From DASYAE01 sp036501535 (GTDB lineage Bacteria > Actinomycetota > Actinomycetes > Streptomycetales > Catenulisporaceae): 64,000 nt of DNA. Positions 35,383 to 44,847 of the stretch are shown here, in pieces. The stretch's first letter is position 1. Every line of letters starts with the position of its first letter. A program made the translations under genes and the position numbers. The stretch lies in NCBI GenBank assembly GCA_036501535.1, contig DASYAE010000021.1:62001-126000 (forward strand). The letters are read 5' to 3'. The notes below the pieces were generated by a model. The model saw only the letters and a list, made by a program, of their open reading frames with translations, was not told the origin of the DNA and ran no database searches.

Positions 35383-36477
35383 ATGTCCGCCAATTCGGGT
35401 GATACCGGCGCCGGCGCTGCGGCCGACCGGTCCGCCGACCCGGAGCCGCAGTCGCTGTGGCCGATCGGCGACGGGACGGCCACCGCGATGATGGGCCTGT
35501 TCGAGGTCGAATTACGCAAGCGGGGCGGGCGGTGGCGGGTGCTCGCCCCGTGCGCGGTGGAGATCGACGGACTGGCGGCGGGCGCCGGGCAGGGCGCTGT
35601 CGCCGGGAACGGGAACGGCGCATCCGGCGCCGCGGGGTGGTGGCGCGCGGATCTGACGCCGCTTCGGGCGGCGATGGCCGCTCGGCCGAAGGCCGAGTGG
35701 CCGGAGCTGGTCGAGCGGTTCGTGGCCGGGCTCACGCAGCCGGCCGCCGCCCGGACGGCCCCGTCTCGGTCGCCGCGGTCCGGGTGGCAGCCGGTCGGCG
35801 CGGCCGCACCCGATCTGTCGCCTTTGCGTACGCGCATTCTTCCCTCTCACGGCGTCGGCGGCCTGCGCCGCCCGGTCGCCGAAGGACTCGACGAGGTCGT
35901 GGTCACCGAACCACTGCGCGATAGGACGTCGGAAGACGGCGATCCGTTGCTCGGCGGCGCGGCCGCCTACGGCGCCGGCGGCGGCCAGGACCCTGCTTCC
36001 GAGGGCGCGCTAGTCGGCGCGGGCTTGTCGGAGCACCTGCTGTTCGAGGCGGCGCGCCGCAACGTGCGCGGGGCCGGCCCGTTGGAGAAGCAGTGCTTCG
36101 CGGTCGAGGGCGCGCAGCTCGTCGCCCTGTTCGGCCCGACCCACTATACCGCGACGCACGTCCTCTGGCTGGAGGAGTACACCACCGGGCTGCCCGCCTG
36201 GGATCCGGACCACGGCGCGCTGGTCGCGGTGCCGCACCGGCACCTCATCGCGCTGCACCTGATCGAGTCCTCGGCCGTCGTCCACGCCGCCGGGGTGCTG
36301 CTGCGCTTCGCCGCCCGGCAGTACGAGACCTGCCCGGGGCCGATCAGCGACCAGCTCTACTGGTGGCGCGGCGGGACGCTGACCCGGCTACCGTCCGACA
36401 GCGCCGGGGAGACGCTCCACCTGTTCCCCACCGAGCGCTTCGCCGCCCTGCTGGACCGCCTGGGCCGGGACGAGTGA
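35383..36477 (+). CDS. Hypothetical protein
   Basis: 364 residues; family not recognised. Residues 1-35 are polar; 36-75 form an alpha/beta segment (TATAMMGLFEVELRKRGGRW) and a Gly/Ala-rich linker; 125-210 look disordered; the C-terminal 150 residues are ordered (LEKQCFAVEGAQLVALFGPT, HRHLIALHLIESSAVVHAAG, SDQLYWWRGGTLTRL). No signal peptide or membrane helix. Leaderless start. Its last 90 bases overlap the 3' end of the convergent SURF1 gene, so the extreme C-terminus is constrained on both strands. Confidence 0.75.
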   Translation: MSANSGDTGAGAAADRSADPEPQSLWPIGDGTATAMMGLFEVELRKRGGRWRVLAPCAVEIDGLAAGAGQGAVAGNGNGASGAAGWWRADLTPLRAAMAARPKAEWPELVERFVAGLTQPAAARTAPSRSPRSGWQPVGAAAPDLSPLRTRILPSHGVGGLRRPVAEGLDEVVVTEPLRDRTSEDGDPLLGGAAAYGAGGGQDPASEGALVGAGLSEHLLFEAARRNVRGAGPLEKQCFAVEGAQLVALFGPTHYTATHVLWLEEYTTGLPAWDPDHGALVAVPHRHLIALHLIESSAVVHAAGVLLRFAARQYETCPGPISDQLYWWRGGTLTRLPSDSAGETLHLFPTERFAALLDRLGRDE

Positions 36478-37371
36478 CGGCTCGGGCTCCGGCCCCCGCG
36501 AGGCTGGCGACTCGTCGTCCGCCTCGGCCTCGTCCTCGCCGACGAGCTCGTCGTCTTCTTCGTCCTCGTCGTCGTCAACGCCGGACGCCAGGGCCTCGAG
36601 CTCCGCGATCTCCAGCTCGCCCTTCTCCCGGAAGATCAGTTTGAGCCAGGTGATCGGCATGATGATCGCGAACGCCCACCACTGGATCATGTACGCGATG
36701 TACATCGTGTTGTCGTAGCTGGGGTTCGGGATCATCTGCGCGGCGGCCGCCGCGGTGTTCGCCGGGGTCGAGGCCTTCAGCTGGATCGAGCCGTCGAGCA
36801 GCGGGTACGGCACCCGGTGCACCGCGTCCGTCCTGCTGATCAGCGCGATCTCGTCGGTCGGCAGGCTGCTGGTGTCGTCGGTGATCCGGGTCGTCGACTG
36901 GGTCTCGTCCGGCTGCAGCGAGCCGACCACGGTCACCGTGCCGGACGGCACCGGCGGGAACGGCGGGTGCGCGGTCGGGCCGCCGCTGGTCTGCTCGCTG
37001 ACCCAGCCCTGCTCGACCAGCACCGCAATGCCGTCCGACATGACCAGCGGGGTGACGACGTACCAGCCCGGGTTCTCGTTCAGCGAGCGGTCCGGGACCA
37101 TGAACTGGTGCGCGGTGTCGTACCGCCCGGTCGCCTCGACCATGGTGAACTGCTGGCTCTGCGCGACGCCGTGCCCGGCCGGGTCCACCGAGTCGACCGC
37201 CACCGGCTTGGCCGCCAGTTCGCGCAGCACGATCCCCTGCGAGTCGGCGCGATCCCTCCACAGGTCGCGCTGCCACTGGCCCAGGCCGATGAACGCGGGC
37301 ACCAGGATGACCCAGGTGAGGGCGTGGAACGCCATCCACTTGGGGGTGAAGGCGAAGCGGAACGAGGTCAC
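36388..37371 (-). CDS. SURF1-family cytochrome oxidase assembly protein
   Basis: 327 residues. One membrane helix near the N-terminus (FHALTWVILVPAFIGLGQWQ) and one near residue 240 (QWWAFAIIMPITWLKLIF) flank an extracytoplasmic domain with SURF1 motifs: GLGQWQRDLWR, ATGRYD, NENPGWYVVTPLV, VLVEQGWV. A very acidic tail (about 265-295) and a Pro/Ala-rich end follow, much of it encoded opposite the neighbouring gene. It assists heme A insertion or assembly of aa3 oxidase, matching ctaA in this window. Leaderless GTG start (TACCGT, six bases). Confidence 0.88.
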   Translation of the reverse strand: MTSFRFAFTPKWMAFHALTWVILVPAFIGLGQWQRDLWRDRADSQGIVLRELAAKPVAVDSVDPAGHGVAQSQQFTMVEATGRYDTAHQFMVPDRSLNENPGWYVVTPLVMSDGIAVLVEQGWVSEQTSGGPTAHPPFPPVPSGTVTVVGSLQPDETQSTTRITDDTSSLPTDEIALISRTDAVHRVPYPLLDGSIQLKASTPANTAAAAAQMIPNPSYDNTMYIAYMIQWWAFAIIMPITWLKLIFREKGELEIAELEALASGVDDDEDEEDDELVGEDEAEADDESPASRGPEPEPSLVPAQAVQQGGEALGGEQVERLPGAVGR

Positions 37372-37383
37372 CGCACGACGGTA
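37372..37383 (-). promoter_or_regulatory. -10 element for the first SURF1 gene
   Basis: TACCGT on the minus strand (37383-37378), six bases before GTG 37371. Confidence 0.45.
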
Positions 37384-37542
37384 CCGCTCGGACTTTCGGC
37401 GCCGGCCACCGGGCCGTCACCCGACACTCGCCGACCGGTCCTGGCGTTGGTGACCGATCAGGGCCATTCTCGTTGGATCCGGTTACCGGCCAGTGGATCA
37501 GCGCGCGGGATGCCGCGCCGCAGCGGACTTAAGGAGCCATCA

Positions 37543-37965
37543 GTGTTCAAGGGGTTCAGGGACTTCATCATGCGCGGCAACGTGGTGGAGCTGGCCGTCG
37601 CGGTGGTGATGGGCACCGCGTTCAGCGCGATCGTCAGCGCGCTGGTCAACGACCTCATCACGCCCCTGATCACAGCGGCCTTCGGCAAGACGGACTACTC
37701 CGCGCTGTTCATCACGGTGAACCACTCGAAGATCATGTACGGCAGCTTCCTGAACGCGGTGATCTCCTTCCTGCTCATCGCCATCGGCGTCTACTTCTTC
37801 ATCGTGGCGCCGATGAACCACGTCGAGAAGGTGCGCCGCCGGATGAGGGGCCTGCCGCCGACCGCGCCCGCCACGCTGACCGAGATCGAGCTGCTGACCC
37901 AGATCCGGGACGCGCTGCGGGCGCAGCAGCAGGGGCCGGGATCGCAGGGGCCGGATTCGTTCTAG
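37543..37965 (+). CDS. mscL: Large-conductance mechanosensitive channel MscL
   Basis: 140 residues, GTG 37543 six bases after AAGGAG. The amphipathic N-terminus FKGFRDFIMRGNVVELAVAVVMGTAF and TM1 with the pore-lining AVVMG segment, a periplasmic loop, TM2 (FLNAVISFLLIAIGVYFFIVAPM) and a cytoplasmic bundle LTEIELLTQIRDALRAQ are all present. Releases solutes during osmotic downshock as a pentamer in the membrane. Alone on its promoter, with the DUF1003 gene following. Confidence 0.96.
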   Translation: MFKGFRDFIMRGNVVELAVAVVMGTAFSAIVSALVNDLITPLITAAFGKTDYSALFITVNHSKIMYGSFLNAVISFLLIAIGVYFFIVAPMNHVEKVRRRMRGLPPTAPATLTEIELLTQIRDALRAQQQGPGSQGPDSF

Positions 37966-38041
37966 CCGCCGAGGGGACCGGACCGGCGCGCGCGGGTGCA
38001 GCGGCGATCAGCTGACGCTGGGCGAGCGCTCCGCGGACCGG

Positions 38042-38440
38042 ATGCGCAACGGCATGGGCTCGTGGGCCTTCGTCTTCACGGCCTGCGGCTTCCTGGCCGT
38101 GTGGATGATCTGCAACATGGTCGTCAGCCAGACCGTCGGCCACACCTTCGACCCCTACCCCTTCATCCTGCTCAACCTGGTGCTCTCCTGCGTGGCCGCG
38201 CTGCAGGGCGCGATCCTGCTGATCGCGGCCAAGCGCAGCGACCAGATATCGAGCGAGCTGGCCCAGCACGATTACCAGGCCGACTGCGATTCGCGCGAGC
38301 TGCTGGAGAGCCTGACGGTCAACTTCTCCGCGCTCCAGCAGCAGCACGAGGACATGCGGGTCCAGCTGGTCAAGCTGGCCGCCCTGGTGGAGGCGCGGGT
38401 CGGCCCGGCACAGGACGGCCCGGCGGTGCAAGAGCCCTGA
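38042..38440 (+). CDS. DUF1003 membrane protein, start uncertain
   Basis: 132 residues from ATG 38042. Two membrane helices (AFVFTACGFLAVWMICNM, ILLNLVLSCVAALQGAILLI) linked by a DPYPF loop and a KRSDQ...AQHDYQ segment define DUF1003. The reading frame stays open upstream and encodes QLTLGERSADR, which looks like the conserved family N-terminus, but no ATG, GTG or TTG precedes it. The true start may be CTG 38012, or the protein may be slightly short. The C-terminal 60 residues form a coiled-coil-like helix. Confidence 0.75.
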   Translation: MRNGMGSWAFVFTACGFLAVWMICNMVVSQTVGHTFDPYPFILLNLVLSCVAALQGAILLIAAKRSDQISSELAQHDYQADCDSRELLESLTVNFSALQQQHEDMRVQLVKLAALVEARVGPAQDGPAVQEP

Positions 38441-38459
38441 TCCGGCCGCCCGGCCCGGC

Positions 38460-39380
38460 TCACGCCGGCTGGGCGGAGACCTTGTCCAGCGCGGCGTTCT
38501 CGTCCGCGGTCAGCTCGAGCCCGGCGAACGGCAGCATCTCGGCCAGCTGGCCGGGCGTGCGCGCCGAGGCGATCGGGGCGGCCACCATGGGCCGCTCCGC
38601 GAGCCAGGCGAGCGACACCGCGGCGATGCTCACGCCGTGCGCCGCGGCGACCTCGTCCAGCACGGCGAGCACCGTGTAGCCGCGCTCGTTCCGGTACGCG
38701 CCCGCGCCGCCGGCCCGCACCGACTCGACCTCCACGCCGGGGCGGTACTTCCCGGCCAGGAAGCCGCGGGCCAGGCTGAAGTAGGGCAGGCTCGGCAGGC
38801 CGGTCTCGAGCAGCAGCGGGGCGACGCCCGCCTCGTACTCGGCCCGCTCCAGCAGGTTGTAGTGGTTCTGCAGGGCGGCGTAGGGGGCGAAGCCCTCCCG
38901 CTCGGAGACGGCCAGCGCCTCGCGCAGCCGCGGCGCTGTGTAGTTCGAGGCGGCGACGTGCCGGACCTTGCCCTCGCGTACCAGCGCGTCGAACGCGCCC
39001 AAGGTCTCCTCCAGCGGAACCGAGGCGTCGTCCTCGTGCGCGTAATAAAGGTCGATGCGGTCGGTGCCGAGCCGGGCCAGCGACTCCTCGGCCGCGGCCC
39101 GGATGTTCGCCGCGGACAGGCCGCGGCGGGTGGCCTTCTTCGCCACCTTGGTCGCGATGACCAGCGCGTCCCGGTTGCCGCGGGCCGCCGCCCACCGGCC
39201 GATGATCGATTCCGAGGCCCCGCCGCCGTACGTGTCAGCGGTGTCGATGAAGTTGCCACCGGCCGCCGTGTAGGCGTCGAGCACCGCCACCGACTCCCGC
39301 TCGTCCGCGCTCCAGCCGAACACGTTCCCGCCGAGGCAGAGCCGGTGCACGTCGAGGTCCGTGGTTCCCAGTTTCGTCAT
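38460..39380 (-). CDS. Aldo/keto reductase
   Basis: 306 residues, (beta/alpha)8 barrel. The catalytic tetrad is visible as Asp and Tyr in DTADTYGGGASE, Lys in IATKVAKK and His in YYAHEDD. NADPH-site residues lie near the C-terminus (APIASARTPGQLAEML). Close to general aldo/keto reductases of unknown physiological substrate. Leaderless: TACGTT ends six bases before ATG 39380. Divergent from the DrrA-like gene, with 100 bp between them. Confidence 0.9.
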   Translation of the reverse strand: MTKLGTTDLDVHRLCLGGNVFGWSADERESVAVLDAYTAAGGNFIDTADTYGGGASESIIGRWAAARGNRDALVIATKVAKKATRRGLSAANIRAAAEESLARLGTDRIDLYYAHEDDASVPLEETLGAFDALVREGKVRHVAASNYTAPRLREALAVSEREGFAPYAALQNHYNLLERAEYEAGVAPLLLETGLPSLPYFSLARGFLAGKYRPGVEVESVRAGGAGAYRNERGYTVLAVLDEVAAAHGVSIAAVSLAWLAERPMVAAPIASARTPGQLAEMLPFAGLELTADENAALDKVSAQPA

Positions 39381-39392
39381 GCGGCGAACGTA
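39381..39392 (-). promoter_or_regulatory. -10 element for the aldo/keto reductase gene
   Basis: TACGTT on the minus strand (39392-39387), six bases before ATG 39380. Confidence 0.45.
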
Positions 39393-39467
39393 ACACCCGC
39401 CCCTGGCCGTCGCATCTGACGGGGATGACGCCGGATAAACCATGTGAGAAACGTCGGACCCGGCAGG

Positions 39468-39480
39468 TACCGTCTGGCGG
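39468..39480 (+). promoter_or_regulatory. -10 element for the DrrABC-like operon
   Basis: TACCGT (39468-39473), seven bases before GTG 39481. Confidence 0.45.
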
Positions 39481-40527
<1,047 letters not shown>

Positions 40528-40529
40528 TC

Positions 40530-41390
40530 GTGAGCGCATTGGGAACCTATGCGGGCGGCGCCGACGGCGCGCCCCCGCCGACCGCCGCCTCGATCCCCGC
40601 CGGAACGCTCCCGATCACCGCTCCGCGGCAGGTCTGGCGCCAGTTCAGATACTGGTGCACCTTCTCGCGCCGCACCTGGAAGGGCACGGTCGTCTCGGCG
40701 TTCGTCGGGCCGCTGCTCTACCTGCTCGCTCTCGGCGTCGGTCTGGGCAAGCTGGTAAGCGCCGGCTCCGCGCTGCCCGGCGGCGTCAACTACGTGAGCT
40801 TCGTCGCGCCGGGCGTGCTCGCCGCGACCGCGATGCAGGCCGCGTTCAACGAGAGCACTTATCTGGTGTTCGGCAGCTTCAAGTGGTTCGGCAACTACAT
40901 CGTCGCTGCCTATACGCCACAGCGGCCGCAGGACATCATGCTCGGCCACGCCGCGCTGGCGCTGGTCCGGATCACCTGCATCGAAGCGGTCTTCTTCGGC
41001 TTCATGGGCGTGTTCGGCACGCTGCACAGCCCGCTGGCCGTGCTCGCGCTGCCGGCCGCCGCACTGACCGCCGCCGCCTTCGTGCTGCCGCTCATGGCGC
41101 TGACCGTGACGCTGGAGAGCGAGAGCGGGATGTCCACCATGATGCGGTTCGTCGCCACGCCGCTTTTCCTGTTCTCCGGCACCTTCTTCCCCTGGCAGCA
41201 GCTGCCCGGCTGGGCCCATCCGGTGGTGTACGCCACGCCGCTGTGGCACGGCGTCGAGCTGTGCCGGTCGCTCACGCTCGGCACCGCCACCTGGGGCGGA
41301 TCGCTGGTCCACGTCGGCTATCTGGTCGGCCTGGCCGCTCTGGGATACGGCGTAGGGCGGATCACCTATCGGCGCAGGCTCTGCTCGTAG
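40530..41390 (+). CDS. ABC-2 permease 1 of the DrrABC-like exporter
   Basis: 286 residues, GTG 40530 two bases after the ATPase stop. About 45 polar N-terminal residues, then six hydrophobic segments; NodJ/DrrB-type features include FVGPLLYLLALGVGLGKLV, YVSFVAPGVLAATAMQAAFN and LFLFSGTFFPWQQLP. Pairs with the next permease, to which it is similar in plan, forming a heterodimeric channel. Confidence 0.9.
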   Translation: MSALGTYAGGADGAPPPTAASIPAGTLPITAPRQVWRQFRYWCTFSRRTWKGTVVSAFVGPLLYLLALGVGLGKLVSAGSALPGGVNYVSFVAPGVLAATAMQAAFNESTYLVFGSFKWFGNYIVAAYTPQRPQDIMLGHAALALVRITCIEAVFFGFMGVFGTLHSPLAVLALPAAALTAAAFVLPLMALTVTLESESGMSTMMRFVATPLFLFSGTFFPWQQLPGWAHPVVYATPLWHGVELCRSLTLGTATWGGSLVHVGYLVGLAALGYGVGRITYRRRLCS

Positions 41391-41410
41391 ACGGATGTAG
41401 GGGCCACCGC

Positions 41411-41455
41411 ATGAACCTCAGACCGGACCGACACAGCACGGGAGCGAATCCGTGA
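41411..41455 (+). CDS. Possible 14-residue leader peptide coupled to permease 2
   Basis: ATG 41411, preceded by TAGGGG, encodes MNLRPDRHSTGANP. Its TGA (41453-41455) overlaps the GTG start of permease 2 (41452) by GTGA, the same coupling used elsewhere in this window. It may simply be chance in a 61-base spacer. Confidence 0.3.
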   Translation: MNLRPDRHSTGANP

Positions 41456-42264
41456 ACGCCCTCGCCGCGACCCGCGCGGTGCCTATCCCGCCGTCCTTCG
41501 GCACCCGCCGCTCGTTGCACCTGATCGAGCGCAACATGCTCGAGTACCGCAGAGTCTGGATCTACATCGTCTCCGGCGCGGTCGAGCCGATCTTCTACCT
41601 CGCCTCGATCGGCGTGGGCCTCGGCAAGCTCGTGCCGCACGTGACCGGTCCCGGCGGCCAGCCGGTGACCTACGTCGACTTCGTCGCCCCGGCGCTGCTG
41701 GCCACCGCGGCGATGCAGGGCGCGGTCCTCGACTCGACGTTCACCATCTTCCAGAAGCTCAAGTACAGCAAGACGTACGACGCGATCCTGGTCACGCCGA
41801 TCAGCGTCGGCGACATCGCGCTCGGCGAGATCGGCTGGGCGCTGCTGCGCGGCGCGCTCTACGCCACCACGTTCCTCGTCGTCGCGCTCTGCTTCGGCGC
41901 GGTGCACTCCTGGTTCGCGCTGCTCGCGCTGCCGGCCGCCACGCTGATCGGCTTCGCCTTTGCCGCCGTCGGCATGACCGCGACCACGTTCATGCGCTCC
42001 TGGCTGGACTTCGAGTGGGTCACCCTGACGATGATGCCGATGTTCCTGTTCTCCGCGACGTTCTATCCGCTGTCCGTCTACCCGCGGGGCATCCAGGTCG
42101 TCGTCGAGTGCACGCCGCTGTACCAGGGCACCGAGCTCGTCCGGGGGCTGATGCTCGGCGCGGTCGGGCCGGGCCTGGTCTGGAACGCGCTCTACCTCGC
42201 CGTGCTCGGCCTGGCCGGGCTGGTGGTGGCCAACCGGCGGCTCGGCATCCTGCTGCTGCGGTAG
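41452..42264 (+). CDS. ABC-2 permease 2 of the DrrABC-like exporter
   Basis: 270 residues. GTG 41452 with GGGAGCG upstream. Membrane pattern as in permease 1: VSGAVEPIFYLASIGVGLGKLV, YVDFVAPALLATAAMQGAV, MPMFLFSATFYPLSVYP and a last helix LYLAVLGLAGLVVANRRLGI. Conserved sequence in the FVAP and LFSxTFxP regions shows common descent with its partner. Third gene of the exporter operon. Confidence 0.9.
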   Translation: MNALAATRAVPIPPSFGTRRSLHLIERNMLEYRRVWIYIVSGAVEPIFYLASIGVGLGKLVPHVTGPGGQPVTYVDFVAPALLATAAMQGAVLDSTFTIFQKLKYSKTYDAILVTPISVGDIALGEIGWALLRGALYATTFLVVALCFGAVHSWFALLALPAATLIGFAFAAVGMTATTFMRSWLDFEWVTLTMMPMFLFSATFYPLSVYPRGIQVVVECTPLYQGTELVRGLMLGAVGPGLVWNALYLAVLGLAGLVVANRRLGILLLR

Positions 42265-42330
42265 CCGGTGCGCGGACCCTGCGGACCCCCGGTGCCCGGC
42301 CGGCCCGGCCCGCGACGGATACTGGCAGGC

Positions 42331-43338
42331 GTGTCCCGCGCAGCGCCGGCCGGCGAACCGGCCGAGAACCCGCCCGAGCCCGAGCTCGAGGACGCCGATC
42401 CCGACGACGGCGACCTCGAGGACCTCGACGACCTCGAGGACGAGGAGCCCGGCCGCCGCCGGCTGACCCGGGACGACCTGCGCGCGCCGCGCTGGGTCGC
42501 CGCGCACGTCGGCATCGCGGTGATCGCGGTGGCCTTCGTCCTGCTGGGCCGCTGGCAGTGGGACTCCGGGCACCGGGTCGCCCCGCTCTCCGCGCAGGAA
42601 CTGACGGCGTGGTACACGGCCGAGCCGGTCGACCAGGTGATCAATCCGCAGACCGGGCTCGACGGCACCGAGGTCGGTCAGGCGGTCGCGGCGACCGGCA
42701 GCTACGACGCGGCCCGCCAGCTGCTCGTGCCCGGCCGCGCGCTGGACGGCCGGGCCGGCTACTACGTGCTGGCCCCGCTGGTCACCGGGCCCGGCCAGGC
42801 GATCGTGGTCAACCGCGGCTGGCTTCCGGCGGACGGCCCGGCGGCTCCGGCCGTCCCGGCCCCGCCGAGCGGCCGGGTCACCGTGACCGGCTGGGCGGCC
42901 GAGCCGGAGGCGACCACCGGCACGGTCAACGACAACGGCATCGCGCAGTCCCAGCCGACCGCCTCGGCCAGCGGCCCCGGCGAGGTCGCCGCGATCTCCC
43001 CGCCGCAGCTGGTCAACATATGGCCGTATCACCTGCTCGACGGCTACATCAGCGCGACCGACGCGCGTTCGCTGGCCGGCGGCCTCAAGGCGGTCCCCGC
43101 CCCGCTGCCGCCGCACGGCACCAGCTGGGACCTGCTCAACATCGGCTACGCGTTCCAGTGGTGCTTCTTCGCGATCTTCCTCATCTGGTGGTACATCCTG
43201 CACTGGCGCCGCGACCTGCGCACCGAGCTTGAGGCCGAGTTCGAGGGGAGCGGCGAGGGCGACGAGCCGGACGAGGGATCCGGCACCGGCGCCGACGCTC
43301 AGCTGGAGATCGGCGCGTCCACCGGCTCGGTGTCCTGA
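42331..43338 (+). CDS. Second SURF1-like protein
   Basis: 335 residues from GTG 42331 (weak start evidence; another in-frame GTG lies at 42268). An acidic N-terminal tail (LEDADPDDGDLEDLDDLEDE) precedes a helix VGIAVIAVAFVLLGRWQWDS with the SURF1 GRWQWDSG motif. Also present are ATGSYD, YYVLAPLVTGPGQAIVVNRGWLP and a second helix near residue 285 (GYAFQWCFFAIFLIWWYILHW). Same fold and topology as the protein at 36388-37371 but much diverged. Probably also involved in aa3 or related oxidase assembly. Confidence 0.83.
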   Translation: MSRAAPAGEPAENPPEPELEDADPDDGDLEDLDDLEDEEPGRRRLTRDDLRAPRWVAAHVGIAVIAVAFVLLGRWQWDSGHRVAPLSAQELTAWYTAEPVDQVINPQTGLDGTEVGQAVAATGSYDAARQLLVPGRALDGRAGYYVLAPLVTGPGQAIVVNRGWLPADGPAAPAVPAPPSGRVTVTGWAAEPEATTGTVNDNGIAQSQPTASASGPGEVAAISPPQLVNIWPYHLLDGYISATDARSLAGGLKAVPAPLPPHGTSWDLLNIGYAFQWCFFAIFLIWWYILHWRRDLRTELEAEFEGSGEGDEPDEGSGTGADAQLEIGASTGSVS

Positions 43339-43799
43339 GCCGCCGCGACCGCCGGTTTGGCGCTCTGCGCCCTCTTCGCCTTCTTCTGCTTCATCGCGGC
43401 GATCCGGGCATCCCGCTCCGCCTTCTGGACGATCTTCGCGTCCACGTGGCGGACGGTCTTGCGCGCCACATAGGGCGACAGGCCCGGCAGCAGCCCGGCC
43501 AGCGCCATCAGGGCCATGTGAGGAATCGAGAGCCGGTAGACGAACGCGGTGACGATCGAGAGGACTACGTAAATCGGGTAAAGGCCGACACCGTGTACCA
43601 CGCCGACCAGCTCGGCGACCGGATCCGCCGCCTTCACGTGGAAGTGCTGCAGGATCAGGCAGATGTAGAGCACGGTGATGGTCACGCCGGTGGTCCAGGC
43701 GAACAGCAGGTACAGCCGGACCAGCGGGCGTCTGGCCGCCGGGACCAGGCCGAGAGCGGCCGGGGTGCGGTCGGCGACGGCGCCGGGGGAGTCGGACAT
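43299..43799 (-). CDS. DUF3817 integral membrane protein
   Basis: 166 residues. Three hydrophobic segments (LYLLFAWTTGVTITVLYICL, HGVGLYPIYVVLSIVTAFVY, MALMALAGLLPGL) with the family motif VVHGVGLYPIYV, then a Lys/Ala-rich cytoplasmic helix. GTGAGG seven bases before ATG 43799. Convergent with the SURF1-like gene, overlapping by 40 bases. Function of DUF3817 proteins is not known. Confidence 0.82.
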   Translation of the reverse strand: MSDSPGAVADRTPAALGLVPAARRPLVRLYLLFAWTTGVTITVLYICLILQHFHVKAADPVAELVGVVHGVGLYPIYVVLSIVTAFVYRLSIPHMALMALAGLLPGLSPYVARKTVRHVDAKIVQKAERDARIAAMKQKKAKRAQSAKPAVAAAQDTEPVDAPISS

Positions 43800-44034
43800 G
43801 GGAAAACCTCACAGCTGTCTCGAGTGGAGCGGGCCGCACGCCGCGCCGACCGATCGCCGCCCGATCGCCGTCGTCGTCCGGCCGGGCGCCGCTGCCGCGG
43901 AGCACTGCTCCAAAAGGCTCGCAGCCGGAAGCGTAATCTCCCGATTCCGCCCGCCTCGCGGCGGGGTGCCCGCGGGCCCGGCGATTCGTCGGCGCACCGG
44001 CCCGAACCGAGTGCCATCGGAGCCAGTTCTCCGA

Positions 44035-44047
44035 TACCGTCTTCCCC
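44035..44047 (+). promoter_or_regulatory. -10 element for the acidic-tail gene
   Basis: TACCGT (44035-44040), seven bases before ATG 44048. Confidence 0.45.
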
Positions 44048-44767
44048 ATGTCCGAGACGACCCCGCCAGCCGCACCCACTTCCGAGCAGGTCCGCCGGGC
44101 GGCCGAGGCGCTCAAAGCCGCCATCGACCGGCACCTGCTCGCGGTGGAGTCACGCGCAGACGAACTCGACCCGGCGGTGCTGGACGCGTTCAACGCGCTC
44201 GCCGCGGCGGCCGAGGAGTACGACGAGCTGCTGTACGCCGTGCACGACGAGGTCACCCCGTTCGAGGTGCCGACCGAGCCGCCCACCGAGTACGCCGGGC
44301 CGGACGAGGTCGAGGCCTTCTCGGTCTTCATCCGGCGCGACTACCTGATCGCGGACCCCGAGGCGCTGGCCGCCGCGGTGCGGGCCGCGGCCGAGGGCTC
44401 CGAGGGGGACGGCGCGGGGACGGCGGTGGTGGACAGCCGGGCCGCGGTCGCCGAGCTGTTCGACGCCTACGACGCGGACGAGATCGCCTACCGGGCCGAG
44501 GAGGTCGGCCTGGAGAGCGGCGAGTCGACCCTCTGGGTGGTGGCGGGCGACCCGGACGCGCTCGGCGGCTGGCACGACGACCCGTTCGCGGACGCCGACG
44601 CCGAGCGGCTGCTCTACCGGGTCGACGTCGTCGACGAGGACGAAGACGACGAGGACGAAGAGATCGAAGACCTCGAGGACGACGAGTTCGACGAGGACGA
44701 GGACGACGAGGAAGAAGAAGCAGAGGACGAGGACGAGCTGGACGGCGAGCCCTCGGCGACCGTCTGA
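44048..44767 (+). CDS. Hypothetical protein with a long acidic tail
   Basis: 239 residues; no family recognised with certainty. Residues 1-75 are helical (EQVRRAAEALKAAIDRHL, AAAAEEYDELLYAVHDE), 90-190 alpha/beta (EVEAFSVFIRRDYLIADPEA, STLWVVAGDPDALGGWHDDP). From about 197 to 232 the chain is almost only Asp and Glu. Soluble, with very low expected pI. Leaderless start. A strong hairpin follows the gene. Such tails often bind cations or basic proteins; nothing more specific can be said. Confidence 0.75.
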   Translation: MSETTPPAAPTSEQVRRAAEALKAAIDRHLLAVESRADELDPAVLDAFNALAAAAEEYDELLYAVHDEVTPFEVPTEPPTEYAGPDEVEAFSVFIRRDYLIADPEALAAAVRAAAEGSEGDGAGTAVVDSRAAVAELFDAYDADEIAYRAEEVGLESGESTLWVVAGDPDALGGWHDDPFADADAERLLYRVDVVDEDEDDEDEEIEDLEDDEFDEDEDDEEEEAEDEDELDGEPSATV

Positions 44768-44788
44768 CGCCGCCGTCTGATGCCGCGT

Positions 44789-44821
44789 CGTGACGCGGGC
44801 GGCCGCGCCGCCCGCGTCACG
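44789..44821. terminator. Bidirectional GC hairpin between convergent genes
   Basis: CGTGACGCGGGCGGC (44789-44803) and GCCGCCCGCGTCACG (44807-44821) form a perfect 15-bp stem with a 3-base loop between the acidic-tail gene and the MFS gene. There is no U-tract on either side, as is common for actinobacterial terminators. Confidence 0.7.
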
Positions 44822-44847
44822 CATCACACAGGACGTCCGCCCCGCGG

